Assembly (NCBI GenBank): GCA_024583055.1 | Contig: CP102145.1 | Coordinates: 1,054,001 to 1,118,000, forward strand | From: Streptococcus suis | GTDB taxonomy: Bacteria > Bacillota > Bacilli > Lactobacillales > Streptococcaceae | Direction of reading: 5' to 3' | DNA length: 64,000 bases | Shown here: piece by piece, positions 18,370-28,040 of the stretch | How positions within the stretch are numbered: position 1 is the first letter of the stretch | How the letters are laid out: each line of letters starts with the position of its first letter | Translations under genes and position numbers: made by a program | The notes under the pieces: generated by a model | Told to the model about the DNA's origin: nothing | The model's input: only the letters and a program-made list of their open reading frames with translations | Database searches by the model: none

Positions 18370-19251
18370 TTATTTTGCTTCGTTCCAGATTGGGAAATCT
18401 GTTTTCTTAGAGCCGTCCTCAATCAACTTACCAACTTCATCAGTGTTGTATGCTTTGACAAGGGCTTTGATAGCGTCAGCCTTGTCTGACTCTTCCCACT
18501 TGTCTTGAGCTGCGATGACATTGTACCAAACTTTTGTATTTGGACCTTTTTCCTCGATATACAAGGCAGTGTCTGTATCAATACCTGCTTCTTGAGCGTA
18601 GTTATTGTTGATAACTGCCCCGTCAACTGATTCCAATGAACGAGCTGTTTGGCTAGCATCCAATTCAGTGATTTTGATATTTTTTGGATTTTCAGTAATA
18701 TCAGCAAGTGATGCCAAGTCACCGTCTTTCACTTCCAATTTGATCAAGCCAAGTGACTCAAGCAAGAAGAGGGCACGGCTACCGTTTGTTGGGTCGTTAG
18801 GAATTGCGATTTCAGCACCTTCTGGAAGGTCTTCGACATCTGCATACTTGTCTTTACCGTCTGCGATACCTGAGTAGAAACGAATTGGGCTGTAAAGAGT
18901 GTAGCCCGCAACCTGCAAGTTTTCACCGTTTTCTGTGTTCCAGTTATCCAAGAAGAAAATGTGTTGGAAGGCATTGACATCCACATCGCCCTCAGCCAAG
19001 GCCTTGTTTGGTTGTGAATAGTCTGTGAATTCTGTGAACTCCAACTTCACACCTTCTTTGGCAGCATTTTCCGTAACCTTGTTCCAAACATCAGTCGTGT
19101 AAGTATTGCGCGTCATGATACCAACCTTCAAGGTTGTTTCCGCTGTATCTGAAGAAGTTGAACCTGATTCAGATGCTGGAGCACATGCTGCAAGTGTCGC
19201 AATGGATAGGGCAGCTGTTGCTGCAAAGGTAAATAATTTTTTAAGTTTCAT
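18370..19251 (-). CDS. metQ: Methionine-binding lipoprotein MetQ (NlpA family)
   Basis: 293 residues. The lipoprotein signal peptide is clear: MKLKKLFTF, a hydrophobic core, and lipobox LAAC with Cys22. The body matches the NlpA/MetQ family (VGIMTRNTYTTDVW, NAFQHIFFLDNW, AIPNDPTNGSRALFLLE). It should bind L- or D-methionine at the cell surface and deliver it to MetNI. It is the first gene of the operon and lies downstream of a MET-box. Confidence 0.94.
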   Translation of the reverse strand: MKLKKLFTFAATAALSIATLAACAPASESGSTSSDTAETTLKVGIMTRNTYTTDVWNKVTENAAKEGVKLEFTEFTDYSQPNKALAEGDVDVNAFQHIFFLDNWNTENGENLQVAGYTLYSPIRFYSGIADGKDKYADVEDLPEGAEIAIPNDPTNGSRALFLLESLGLIKLEVKDGDLASLADITENPKNIKITELDASQTARSLESVDGAVINNNYAQEAGIDTDTALYIEEKGPNTKVWYNVIAAQDKWEESDKADAIKALVKAYNTDEVGKLIEDGSKKTDFPIWNEAK

Positions 19252-19285
19252 AGAAAGTAATCTCCTTAATTTTTGAACTGTATTT

Positions 19286-19353
19286 ATCTTAACACAGAAA
19301 ATGAAATCTGACCAATTGGTATTTTTTATAGATTGTTATAAGTTTTAACTATA
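19286..19353 (-). promoter_or_regulatory. metQ promoter and upstream MET-box
   Basis: Minus-strand promoter TTGGTC (19315-19310), 18-bp spacer, TAAGAT (19291-19286). Eighteen bases upstream of the -35 lies TATAGTTAAAACTTATA, inside a 20-bp block (19334-19353) identical to one at 40162-40181. This fits the streptococcal MET-box recognised by the LysR regulator MtaR/MetR. Confidence 0.8.
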
Positions 19354-19387
19354 CCAAAACCCAGTTTCACTATAGCTTTTGAAAACA

Positions 19388-19468
19388 TGCAAAAACCAAC
19401 CACTCTTACGAGCAGTTGGTTAACTTAAAATCGATCAACAATGTACTGGAAAAGTTCTCTGTGTTGAC
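19388..19468. repeat. 81-bp direct repeat, left copy (glutamine amidotransferase 3' end)
   Basis: About 77 of 81 bases match 23411-23491. It includes the terminator hairpin (AACCAAC/GTTGGTT) and the last codons of the amidotransferase frame. It lies just downstream of the surface-protein gene and can serve as its terminator. Confidence 0.9.
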
Positions 19469-19472
19469 TAAA

Positions 19473-22400
19473 CTATCTCACCTTTTTTCTACGGATAAGT
19501 GCAACTCCGAGCAGGCTGAGACCAACAATTGGTAGACTAATGGGCTCATTACTACCAGTTTTAGGGAGTACCGGACGACCACTATCTACGGAATCTCCTA
19601 CTGACTTAGAAGAAACTTGAGTTCTGTCCTGATTAACAGTAATCTGAGAACCTATATCACTATCCAGTGTTTTTCCGAATTTAATATCTTGTCCTATACC
19701 GATTGAGACAATATTAGTTGGCAACACGTTAGAAATTATTTCATTCGAATCGTCAAGACGATTGCCTACTTCATTAGTACTACTTAAGTCTTCAACTGGA
19801 ACCTTGTTTTCAGTTTCCTTTTCAATACTATCCGAATCATCATTTATTGTTGTGTCATTCGGTTTATCCGTTTCGATTGGTTCTGGGGAAGTTTGTTGAT
19901 TAGGCTCCATTTCCAATTTTTTCAATTGAATTAGAATGTCATAGGAAGGACCATTATAGATTTGGACATCAGTAAAAATGCTTGTGAATTCATTCTTAAC
20001 ATCTATAGAACCTAGAGTGTACAAGTTATTATCAAGACCGGTCAAGATTTCGCGAATCACTTCATCAACAGTTGAATAAATTGTTTGACTAGTATCGCTC
20101 ATCACCTCATCACCAACCATAACTCTCACCCGGAACAAAGCATAGTTGACACTATTATTATCGTAGATAAGTCCCTTAGGCACAAGCGTATTTGTATCTT
20201 CTGGCAAGGGCTTATCAGAAATATTTGTCACAAATTGCTCATAATAACGTGTTATAGCAGTATGAGTTCGATTATCCTCAGTTGTTACCACGGACCTGCC
20301 GGTGCCTCCAGCACCACTCAATTCAAATTTTACCCCATATTCAGCTTCATATGTCGCTATCGCTTCTTCAACTGCGTCTTGCACAGTTTGATAGTCTCCA
20401 ACAACTGTTTTTCGAATCAATACTCGGCGGGTTGCCTTATCAACTATTTTAACGGTAGTTGACGTCTCTTCTTCGATAATTGGTTTTGGTTCCAATTCTG
20501 TTCTAGGATGAATGGTAATAAATTTTCCTAGCGATTCTTCAGGTTGAGAGAAGGACGCTGAATTTCCAAATCTATCCGAAACAAATATATTACCTACATT
20601 CGAAACTCCCTCAGGATAGGTAAAGTGGGCGATACTAGATAAAGTGATTCGTTTTTTATTGCCAGAAAGATGCTCAATCTGCTCGATATTTCCGGCAAAA
20701 TTGTAAATACCATTCTCAGAATTAAAAGATAAATTTACCTCCGCAATTTCTGATTCATCTTCAACATCTATGGTTGCAATTATCTTTTCACCATAGTCGA
20801 ACTCTGACTGATTGAATTGAATATCAAGGATTTTAGGTCCTTCATTATCAGTCATGATAAAATCAGAATCCACTTTAAATGTCGAATGAATGTGGTCGAT
20901 AAGCTTCGGATCTGATACCGTATCTGAACGGCTGTTATTTTTTGCAGCCAAATAAATATAATCTAAATCTAGTTTCGCTTGTGGATAAGATTTCATGAGC
21001 TGAATCGGCACATCGAAGCGATACAGATTTTCACCAACAACCGTATATGAATTTCCTTCTGCTCTTAAAACATATTTATGATTTAATCGATTATCAGACA
21101 GTCCGAAGAAAATCCTTTCCATTTCTTCCGGTGAAAAAACGACGAAACTTGCAGTAACAGTATCACCAGGTTTGTAAGATTCCTTATCAAAGGTTAAGGA
21201 TTGCAAGGATGGAATTGGTCGGTAATAAAGTGTTATCACTTCTTCACCTTCCGATAACCCACGAGTAGCGTAATAATCTACACTTGTGTCTCTATTGTAG
21301 ACAACTCCCTGAAACTCAATAGACTGCTCTAGATATTGGAATATATCGTAATATGGATACAAGCTAATCGGCTCCGAGATACTTTCAGTTCCATCAATAT
21401 AAATTGACTTTTCACGATAACTAACCAAGGTGTCTGGAACAGCCAGGACGGATTCTTTGATTGACTGACCTTCTGGAGTTTGGAATTGGACAAGTACACG
21501 ACCGTATTTCTGGTCAATTTGTTCAGTAGATACTAGATATGGTGTATATGTATAAGTTACCTCACTTATTCCTTGTTTTAAGACTCCTGATTCATCCCCA
21601 TCTACATTTAGCTTATAATATTTTCTACCGTCCAAACCTTCCAAAATCAAGGGAGCCTCTGTACTTGTATCATAAGTAATACCTGTGGCTATTGATTGAC
21701 TAGCACCTGGTGCTAATGTCGCAACAACACCAGATACACGCTTATCCTCCGCAATTTTAGTACCATCTTCAAGTTGATAATGAATAATTACTGCACCCGA
21801 CTGAGTTGAATGTATTTTCAGTTCTATTTCTGAAATATCCTTTCTCTGGGAATCCGTACCGTCATAACGACTAAAAATAGATTCGTTACCAACACTATCA
21901 GTTAGCCTAACATAACCTACTTTGAAACGAGCACTTGGGAGGGTAGTAGGAATTGTATAGTAATCTGTAATTTGATAAGTATCATCGGATAGACTTGTTA
22001 TTTCTCGACTGCTATAGTCACGACTAATGCTATGCGTTGTTGTGATATCTTCACTGTAGAAACTAACATATGTATTTTCTATACCTGTTTCTTCTTGTGC
22101 ATTGATTGTTACACGAATCATTTCTCCGGCCTGATATTCATTTTTATTTGTATAGATAGATAATAATTCAGGTGGAGTCACATCCGTTACACTTCCAATA
22201 ACCGAAATAGAGAGAGTGCCTACCTGTTCCTTTTGTCCCTCTGTTCCATCATAACGACTAATAATAGATTCGTTACCAACACTATCAGTTAACCTAACAT
22301 AACCTACTTTGAAACGAGCACTTGGGAGGGTAGTAGGAATTGTATAGTAATCTGTAATTTGATAAGTATCATCGGATAGCCTTGTTATTTCTCGATTGCT

Positions 22401-23300
22401 ATAGTCACGACTAATGCTATGCGTTGTTGTGATATCTTCACTGTAGAAACTAACATATGTATTTTCTATACCTGTTTCATCTCGTGCATTGATTGTCACG
22501 CGAATCATTTCTCCGGCCTGATATTCATTTTTATTTGTATAGATAGATAATAATTCAGGCGGAGTCACATCCGTTACACTTCCAATAACCGAAATAGAGA
22601 GAGAGCCTACCTGTTCCTTTTGTCCCTCTGTTCCATCATAACGACTAATAATAGATTCGTTACCAACACTATCAGTTAGCCCAACATAACCTACTTTGAA
22701 ACGAGCACTTGGGAGGGTAGTAGGAATTGTATAGCAATCTGTAATTTGATAAGTATCATCGGATAGCCTTGTTATTTCTCGACTGCTATAGTCACGACTA
22801 ATGCTATGCGTTGTTGTGATATCTTCACTGTAGAAACTAACATATGTATTTTCTATACCTGTTTCATCTCGTGCATTAATTGTTACACGAATCGTTTCCC
22901 CGGCCCGATACTCGCTCTTATCAGTCGCTATTGATACTAACTCCGGCGCTGTTCGATCCTCCATCACTGTTGCCGGCAGGTCAGCTGAACGCTCTGTGCT
23001 ATCATTTGCAGAAACCTCGTTGACAAGGTCTGTACCACTTCCATCAATTGCTGTATTCGATTCTGATGTATTAGCAATATTTTCACCAGCATTCGAATCA
23101 ACTGCTGCTCCCTCCGGAATATCAGCAATGGAATCTTCCGAAATCGTTAATCCAGTATCTGATGTAGCTTCTGTCACTACCTCATCCGCAGCGACTACCT
23201 GACCGGCTGAAAAAAGTAAACCTAAAACAAGTATTCCAACTGCTCCATGAATACCTTTTCGGATACTTCCATAACCTTTAAAATCTTGACTCTTCTTCAT
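19473..23300 (-). CDS. LPXTG-anchored repeat surface protein
   Basis: 1275 residues from the ATG at 23300, with AGGAAGG upstream. An export signal of YSIRK-like type (KGYGSIRKGIHGAVGILVLG) ends near AADE. Three tandem 129-residue Ig/Big-like repeats start at residue 119 (PELVSI, PELLSI, PELLSI). MucBP-like segments (GAVIIHYQLEDGTKI, GRVLVQFQTPEGQSI) and further beta-rich domains follow, then a Ser/Glu/Asn-rich spacer. The end is LPKTG, a hydrophobic helix and RRKKVR, so sortase A should attach it to peptidoglycan. It is probably an adhesin; its ligand is unknown. It is flanked by duplicated amidotransferase ends. Confidence 0.92.
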   Translation of the reverse strand: MKKSQDFKGYGSIRKGIHGAVGILVLGLLFSAGQVVAADEVVTEATSDTGLTISEDSIADIPEGAAVDSNAGENIANTSESNTAIDGSGTDLVNEVSANDSTERSADLPATVMEDRTAPELVSIATDKSEYRAGETIRVTINARDETGIENTYVSFYSEDITTTHSISRDYSSREITRLSDDTYQITDCYTIPTTLPSARFKVGYVGLTDSVGNESIISRYDGTEGQKEQVGSLSISVIGSVTDVTPPELLSIYTNKNEYQAGEMIRVTINARDETGIENTYVSFYSEDITTTHSISRDYSNREITRLSDDTYQITDYYTIPTTLPSARFKVGYVRLTDSVGNESIISRYDGTEGQKEQVGTLSISVIGSVTDVTPPELLSIYTNKNEYQAGEMIRVTINAQEETGIENTYVSFYSEDITTTHSISRDYSSREITSLSDDTYQITDYYTIPTTLPSARFKVGYVRLTDSVGNESIFSRYDGTDSQRKDISEIELKIHSTQSGAVIIHYQLEDGTKIAEDKRVSGVVATLAPGASQSIATGITYDTSTEAPLILEGLDGRKYYKLNVDGDESGVLKQGISEVTYTYTPYLVSTEQIDQKYGRVLVQFQTPEGQSIKESVLAVPDTLVSYREKSIYIDGTESISEPISLYPYYDIFQYLEQSIEFQGVVYNRDTSVDYYATRGLSEGEEVITLYYRPIPSLQSLTFDKESYKPGDTVTASFVVFSPEEMERIFFGLSDNRLNHKYVLRAEGNSYTVVGENLYRFDVPIQLMKSYPQAKLDLDYIYLAAKNNSRSDTVSDPKLIDHIHSTFKVDSDFIMTDNEGPKILDIQFNQSEFDYGEKIIATIDVEDESEIAEVNLSFNSENGIYNFAGNIEQIEHLSGNKKRITLSSIAHFTYPEGVSNVGNIFVSDRFGNSASFSQPEESLGKFITIHPRTELEPKPIIEEETSTTVKIVDKATRRVLIRKTVVGDYQTVQDAVEEAIATYEAEYGVKFELSGAGGTGRSVVTTEDNRTHTAITRYYEQFVTNISDKPLPEDTNTLVPKGLIYDNNSVNYALFRVRVMVGDEVMSDTSQTIYSTVDEVIREILTGLDNNLYTLGSIDVKNEFTSIFTDVQIYNGPSYDILIQLKKLEMEPNQQTSPEPIETDKPNDTTINDDSDSIEKETENKVPVEDLSSTNEVGNRLDDSNEIISNVLPTNIVSIGIGQDIKFGKTLDSDIGSQITVNQDRTQVSSKSVGDSVDSGRPVLPKTGSNEPISLPIVGLSLLGVALIRRKKVR
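21861..22946 (-). repeat. Three tandem 387-bp coding repeats in the LPXTG protein
   Basis: Units start near 22946, 22559 and 22172 (minus strand); the third is slightly shorter and diverges at its end. Nucleotide identity is very high, so copy number can change by recombination. Confidence 0.9.
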
Positions 23301-23351
23301 ATAATGATTCCTTCCTAAGGATAAATCGTATTGTATACAACTACAAACATT

Positions 23352-23380
23352 ATTATACATTTTTTACAATTTTTTCTCAA
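23352..23380 (-). promoter_or_regulatory. Promoter of the LPXTG protein gene
   Basis: Minus-strand TTGAGA (23380-23375), 17-bp spacer, TATAAT (23357-23352), about 50 bp before the ATG. Confidence 0.7.
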
Positions 23381-23410
23381 TAGAATTATACATATTTTTA
23401 TTTATAAAGT

Positions 23411-23491
23411 TGCAAAAACCAACCACCCTATCGAGCAGTTGGTTAACTTAAAATCGATCAACAATGTATTGGAAAAGTTCTCTGTGTTGAC
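23411..23491. repeat. 81-bp direct repeat, right copy
   Basis: Partner of 19388-19468 and the genuine 3' end and terminator of the amidotransferase gene. Confidence 0.9.
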
Positions 23492-24137
23492 GGCAATCCT
23501 CAAACAAGAACTCTGGGTGCCACTGAAGGCCAAATAGGGCCTGCTTGCCCTTGCTTTCATAAGCCTCAATGGTCCCATCTCGTGGATCACGTCCTGTTGC
23601 TACTAAACCAGGTGCCAATTCCTTGATCCGCTGGTGGTGGAAGGAATTGATTTGACTACCTTGAGCAAAGAGGTGGCTGACACGGCTATGGGCCTCGACT
23701 TCTAGCTGGTGAGAGGTTCCTGCCCAATCATTCTGCCAATGGTCCTCCAAGGACTGCTCCAGACTACCACCCAGGGCCACATTGAGCAACTGCATCCCAC
23801 GGCAGACTGCAAAAATCGGTTTGCCCTGACGAAGTGCCTCCTTAATCAAGGCCAATTCAAACTCATCACGCGCCAACAAATAATCGTCACTGTCAATCTC
23901 TTTTTCCTGGCCATACAGGCTAGGGTCTACATGCTGACCACCAGATAAAATCAACTTGTCCACCATGTCAATGTAATCCTTGGCCGAATCCGGACTTCCC
24001 ATAGGAATCACGATTGGCAAGCCACCAGCCTGGCGCACACCGTCTGATAATTCACGCGCCACCGTCACATAATGACGGCCCGATTTGCTTGGAAATTCTT
24101 GCTCATTACCCGAAATACCAATCACAACCTTCTTCAT
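23448..24137 (-). CDS. Class I glutamine amidotransferase-like (peptidase C26) protein
   Basis: 229 residues. The nucleophile elbow AVCRGMQLLN carries the catalytic Cys, and LQWHPEF supplies His and Glu, the C26 triad. Closest in layout to gamma-glutamyl-gamma-aminobutyrate hydrolases (PuuD type). Cytoplasmic, with no signal. Substrate is not clear in streptococci. It is followed by a hairpin terminator that is duplicated beyond the LPXTG gene. Confidence 0.87.
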   Translation of the reverse strand: MKKVVIGISGNEQEFPSKSGRHYVTVARELSDGVRQAGGLPIVIPMGSPDSAKDYIDMVDKLILSGGQHVDPSLYGQEKEIDSDDYLLARDEFELALIKEALRQGKPIFAVCRGMQLLNVALGGSLEQSLEDHWQNDWAGTSHQLEVEAHSRVSHLFAQGSQINSFHHQRIKELAPGLVATGRDPRDGTIEAYESKGKQALFGLQWHPEFLFEDCRQHRELFQYIVDRF

Positions 24138-24222
24138 AGGAAATCCTCTCTATCAATTTTTTATTATTCTATCACGAGCAAGAAACATCGTCTAATATAG
24201 ATTTTCAATCTCGTTATAAATT

Positions 24223-25104
24223 TTATTTATCAGGGATTGAAAGGACAAAATGTCCCTCCTCCACCTCTAACCACTGACCTTGAGTGACAAAGTAGTGGCT
24301 CTGCTTATTCTTTGCCAAATCAGCCAATTCCTGCCGGGCCTGAGCTGGATCCAAACTCAGATTGGACTTTAGCAGATAGCGGGTATAGGCGTGCTGGGGA
24401 TTCTGGAAAATAGCTGACGCAGGACCCAGTTCGACCAGACTACCCTTATACATGACAGCAATCCGATCTGCAAAGTGCCGCACCAAGGTCAAATCGTGTG
24501 AGATGAAGAGATAGGTCAAACCAAATTCATCCTGCAAGCCCCGTAGCAAATCCAAAATGGTCGCCTGTATGGAAACATCCAAGGCTGATGTTGGCTCATC
24601 ACAGACCACAAACTGAGGCTGCGAGACGACCGCCCGTGCAATCCCGATCCGCTGACGTTGACCACCTGAAAAGGATTTGGGACGCTTGTGGACCGCATCC
24701 CCACTGATTCCCACCCGCTCCAGAATAGCCAAGGCCCTGCTTTCCGCCTCTTCCTTGGGTAGGGCGTAGAGGGGTTCCTTGACCAATTCCAAGGCTGATA
24801 GGTAGGGATTGAGAGACGAATAGGGATCTTGGTAAATGACCTGCAAGGCCTGTTTTTTCAGCTCCTGATCCGATAGGCTTGGAAAACGAATGTCCCCTTG
24901 GCTGGCTGTTTCCAGTCCCAAAATAATCTTGGACAGGGTTGATTTCCCACTACCTGACTCACCTACCAAGCCCAGGGTTTCCCCCTTGAAAATGGACAGG
25001 TCAATATCTTTCAGGGCCTGAACCACCTGTTCTTGACCCAACCAGGATTTTTTCCGATAGGTCTTGCTGACACCAGCAACTTCTACCATAATATCTTTAG
25101 GCAT
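24223..25104 (-). CDS. Peptide ABC transporter ATP-binding protein (OppF/DppF-type)
   Basis: 293 residues. Walker A GESGSGKST, signature SFSGGQRQR, Walker B FVVCDEPTSALD and FISHDLTLV are intact, with the C-terminal oligopeptide-transporter extension. It pairs with the DppD-like ATPase whose stop it overlaps by 8 bp. It is the last gene of the five-gene peptide uptake operon. Confidence 0.9.
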   Translation of the reverse strand: MPKDIMVEVAGVSKTYRKKSWLGQEQVVQALKDIDLSIFKGETLGLVGESGSGKSTLSKIILGLETASQGDIRFPSLSDQELKKQALQVIYQDPYSSLNPYLSALELVKEPLYALPKEEAESRALAILERVGISGDAVHKRPKSFSGGQRQRIGIARAVVSQPQFVVCDEPTSALDVSIQATILDLLRGLQDEFGLTYLFISHDLTLVRHFADRIAVMYKGSLVELGPASAIFQNPQHAYTRYLLKSNLSLDPAQARQELADLAKNKQSHYFVTQGQWLEVEEGHFVLSIPDK

Positions 25105-25957
25105 CTGCTTGCTCCTTTCTTACCCAATGGTCCGGACCGACCTCAACCAACTGACTGGTCGGACTATCTACTGGCAAGCTGCCGTCAAAGGTTTCCAAAC
25201 GGGCCGCCTTGAGCAGGGCCTGGGTATAAGCATGCTGCGGTTCAGCGAAAATGGTCTCCACATTAGCCTTCTCTACCACCTTGCCCTGACGCATAACATA
25301 GACCTGGTCACAAATGCCAGCAATCACACTGAAATCATGACTGACAATGGCAATGGTCAAGCCAAAGGACTCCTGCAACTCATTGAGGAGGGCCAAAATC
25401 TGAGCCTGAATAGTCACATCCAAGGCCGTTGTCGGCTCATCCGCAATCAAGAGCTCGGGTTTGGCTAATAAAGCCATAGCAATGACAATACGCTGCCGCA
25501 TACCACCTGAAAACTCAAAGGGAAATTGCTTGAGACGTAAAGCTGGATCCGCAATACCAACCTTTTCTAGAATCGATAATATTTCTGTTTCCACCTGGTC
25601 CTTGCTCAAACCTGGCTGGAAACGACGCACCACTTCCCTCAGATGAAAACCAATGGTCCGCAAGGGATTGAGAGAGGTCATAGGATCCTGGAAAATCATG
25701 GACAAGGGCAGAGCTTTTGGATTGTCAACAGCCTGTCCGTTCATCTCAAAGCTGCTATAACTTGCCTCCAAACCTTTGGGCAAAATCCCCATCAGAGACT
25801 TCATGGTCAAGCTCTTTCCAGAACCCGACTCTCCAACGATACCGACGATTTTTCCCTTGGGAATGCTGAGGTCAATACCGTCCACCAAGACCATTTGAGA
25901 GGTCCGTTTCTGATTGGTAATGGTCAGATTGTTTAAGCTAATCAAATTCTCTGTCAT
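25097..25957 (-). CDS. Peptide ABC transporter ATP-binding protein (OppD/DppD-type)
   Basis: 286 residues from the ATG at 25957, which shares its A with the stop of the upstream permease (TAATG). Walker A GESGSGKSL, signature EFSGGMRQR, Walker B LLIADEPTTALD and IVSHDFSVI are present. It supplies one of the two ATPases of the peptide importer. Confidence 0.9.
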   Translation of the reverse strand: MTENLISLNNLTITNQKRTSQMVLVDGIDLSIPKGKIVGIVGESGSGKSLTMKSLMGILPKGLEASYSSFEMNGQAVDNPKALPLSMIFQDPMTSLNPLRTIGFHLREVVRRFQPGLSKDQVETEILSILEKVGIADPALRLKQFPFEFSGGMRQRIVIAMALLAKPELLIADEPTTALDVTIQAQILALLNELQESFGLTIAIVSHDFSVIAGICDQVYVMRQGKVVEKANVETIFAEPQHAYTQALLKAARLETFDGSLPVDSPTSQLVEVGPDHWVRKEQADA

Positions 25958-26790
25958 TAGTAGACCTCTCTTTCTAGGCAATCACGAATCAAGTCACCAA
26001 TATTGTTAAAGGAATAAATGGTCAGAAGGATAAAAAGTCCAGGCAAGATTGCCATATGTGGAGCACTCTGCAAGGTTGACTGGGCATTTTGCAGGAGACT
26101 TCCCCAAGAAGCCAGCGGTTGCTGGATCCCCATTCCCAAGAAACTGAGGGCAGACTCCGTCATAATGGCCGACGAAATGCTGGTCGATGCCGTTACTATC
26201 AAGGTTGGGAGGATTGCTGGTAAAATATGGCGCCAGATGATTTTCCGCTTTTTAACACCGATAAAGGCTGCATAGCCAACATAGTCTGCCACCTTGGCTT
26301 TCATGGTCTCGGCCCGTAAAATTCGGGCAATGCTCATCCAAGAAAAGCCACCAATAACGATGATAATGGTTGACAAGCCAGGTTTCAAGAAGACGCTGAG
26401 CACGATGACCAAAACCAGCCAGGGAATGGAAGACAGAACTTCAACAATCCGCATGATGACATTGTCCCATTTTCCGCCAAGATAACCAGCCGTAATCCCG
26501 ACCAGGCTGCCGATTGTCACCGAGGCGACCATGGCCATGAGACCGACTAAAAGGGAAATCCGTCCACCGTAGATAACGCGGATAAAGTAGTCACGCCCGA
26601 CCTGGTCCGTTCCAAACCAATGCTCCGCACTCGGTCCCTGGTTCATCTGCGTCACATCCGTCAGATTGGGATCGATAGGGATAAGGGGGGCCAAGAGAGA
26701 TAGGACTACCAAAAAGAGGATAAAGATGACTGAAAAGAGATAGAGGGGAGATTCTTTGAGTGTTGCCTTCAATTGTTTGAGTATCAACAT
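25957..26790 (-). CDS. Peptide ABC transporter permease (OppC/DppC-type)
   Basis: 277 residues with an N-terminal OppC helix and about five more membrane segments. The family motif HWFGTDQVGRDYFIRVIYGGR and an EAA loop near SALSFLGMG are visible. It overlaps the preceding permease by one base, and the following ATPase by one base, so translation should be coupled along the operon. Confidence 0.9.
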   Translation of the reverse strand: MLILKQLKATLKESPLYLFSVIFILFLVVLSLLAPLIPIDPNLTDVTQMNQGPSAEHWFGTDQVGRDYFIRVIYGGRISLLVGLMAMVASVTIGSLVGITAGYLGGKWDNVIMRIVEVLSSIPWLVLVIVLSVFLKPGLSTIIIVIGGFSWMSIARILRAETMKAKVADYVGYAAFIGVKKRKIIWRHILPAILPTLIVTASTSISSAIMTESALSFLGMGIQQPLASWGSLLQNAQSTLQSAPHMAILPGLFILLTIYSFNNIGDLIRDCLEREVY

Positions 26791-27749
26791 TAGTTTTCTC
26801 CTCCTTTCCAGACACGGGGATCCACTAGGGCATACAAGACATCCGACAGGAGATTGCCCAGGATGACAAGGCTGGCAGACAGGAGCATAACCGCCATAAT
26901 CACCGGATAGTCCAGGGCCTTGGTTGCTGCTGTCAGATAAGGTCCCACTCCCGGCCAGGCAAAAATGGTTTCTGTAATGATAGCTCCCGTCACCAACATA
27001 GGCAGGGCCATCCCCACCTGGGTGGCTACAGGAATCAAGACATTTCGTGCCACATGCTTGCCGAAGATTTCTGATTTTTTAGCCTTAAAAGCCTCTTGTA
27101 CGGTCACATAGTCCTTGTCCACCTCCACAATGGCTGATGCCCGGATGAAACGAATTAATTCTGGTAGGAAAGCCATGGTCAAGGTCAGATAGGGCAGGGT
27201 GAAATGGGAGAGAAAATCCAGAAAATCCCCTTCCTTGCCCAGAGTATACATACCGATAAAAGGAAAAAGGCGCCACTTATAACCAAAGAGGTAAATCAAA
27301 ATCATGGCAAACCAGAAGGTCGGCATGGCAATCCCGATAGAGGCAAAGGCATCGATAACCTTATCAACCCACTTCCCTCGCTGGGAAGCTGAAATCAAAC
27401 CCAAGGCCACTGCCATGACCAGAGCAGTCAAGTAAGAAGGCAAGACCAGCGAAATGGTATTAGGAATTTTCTCCGCCAAATCCGCGCCAATTGAATGCTG
27501 GGTCATCAGAGAAAAACCAAGGTCCCCTGTCAAGAGGCCCTTTAGCCAGATGCCGTACTGAACCAAGAAAGGTTGGTTGAGCCCATACCGTTCCTTGAGC
27601 AGGTCAATTTGCTCCTGATCCATATTGGGCGTTGTCATGGAATCAATCACATCAAAGGGGGCCAATTGAATCAGGGAAAAGACGATAAAGGAAATGAGTA
27701 ATAAGAGAGGAATGGCCTGCAAAATCCTCTTTACAATATAACGAAACAT
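26790..27749 (-). CDS. Peptide ABC transporter permease (OppB/DppB-type)
   Basis: 319 residues with six predicted membrane segments. The conserved OppB start (FRYIVKRILQAIPLLLLISF), the extracellular GLNQPFLVQYGIWLKGLLTGDLG and the final DVLYALVDPRV are present. It forms the channel with the OppC-type partner. A 291-bp gap with two hairpins separates it from the binding-protein gene. Confidence 0.9.
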   Translation of the reverse strand: MFRYIVKRILQAIPLLLLISFIVFSLIQLAPFDVIDSMTTPNMDQEQIDLLKERYGLNQPFLVQYGIWLKGLLTGDLGFSLMTQHSIGADLAEKIPNTISLVLPSYLTALVMAVALGLISASQRGKWVDKVIDAFASIGIAMPTFWFAMILIYLFGYKWRLFPFIGMYTLGKEGDFLDFLSHFTLPYLTLTMAFLPELIRFIRASAIVEVDKDYVTVQEAFKAKKSEIFGKHVARNVLIPVATQVGMALPMLVTGAIITETIFAWPGVGPYLTAATKALDYPVIMAVMLLSASLVILGNLLSDVLYALVDPRVWKGGEN

Positions 27750-27850
27750 AGTTCCTCCAAAAACACGAAAAGGGAGCCGGCCAAAACCCTAGAACCTATA
27801 TTCACAGCTCGGCACCTTTAGCTAGGGCTATTTTTATGCTACTCAACGTT

Positions 27851-27889
27851 CGTTTTTCTAGAAATATTGTCAGTATTTCTAGAAAAACG
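27851..27889. repeat. Perfect inverted repeat between binding-protein and permease genes
   Basis: Arms CGTTTTTCTAGAAATA (27851-27866) and its exact complement (27874-27889) with a 7-base loop. No T run follows on the minus strand, so it looks like an mRNA processing or stabilising hairpin, or a protein-binding site, rather than a terminator. The rest of 27750-28040 contains no gene. Confidence 0.75.
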
Positions 27890-27984
27890 GCCTTGATGTG
27901 CAAAAAACTATTTCCTATCCAAATGTACTTTACTTGTGAATACAGGTTCTTATAAAGTTCGGACCTAACTTCCCACTATTGTTT

Positions 27985-28017
27985 GAATGGGCTGACTAAG
28001 ATTAGTCAGGCCCATTC
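27985..28017 (-). terminator. Hairpin after the peptide-binding protein gene
   Basis: GAATGGG-CTGACTA paired with TAGTCAG-GCCCATTC, one bulged base, about 14 pairs. It lacks a strong T run, so it probably attenuates rather than ends transcription into the permease genes. Confidence 0.55.
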
Positions 28018-28040
28018 GTCTTGTTGAACAAAAGACTCCC

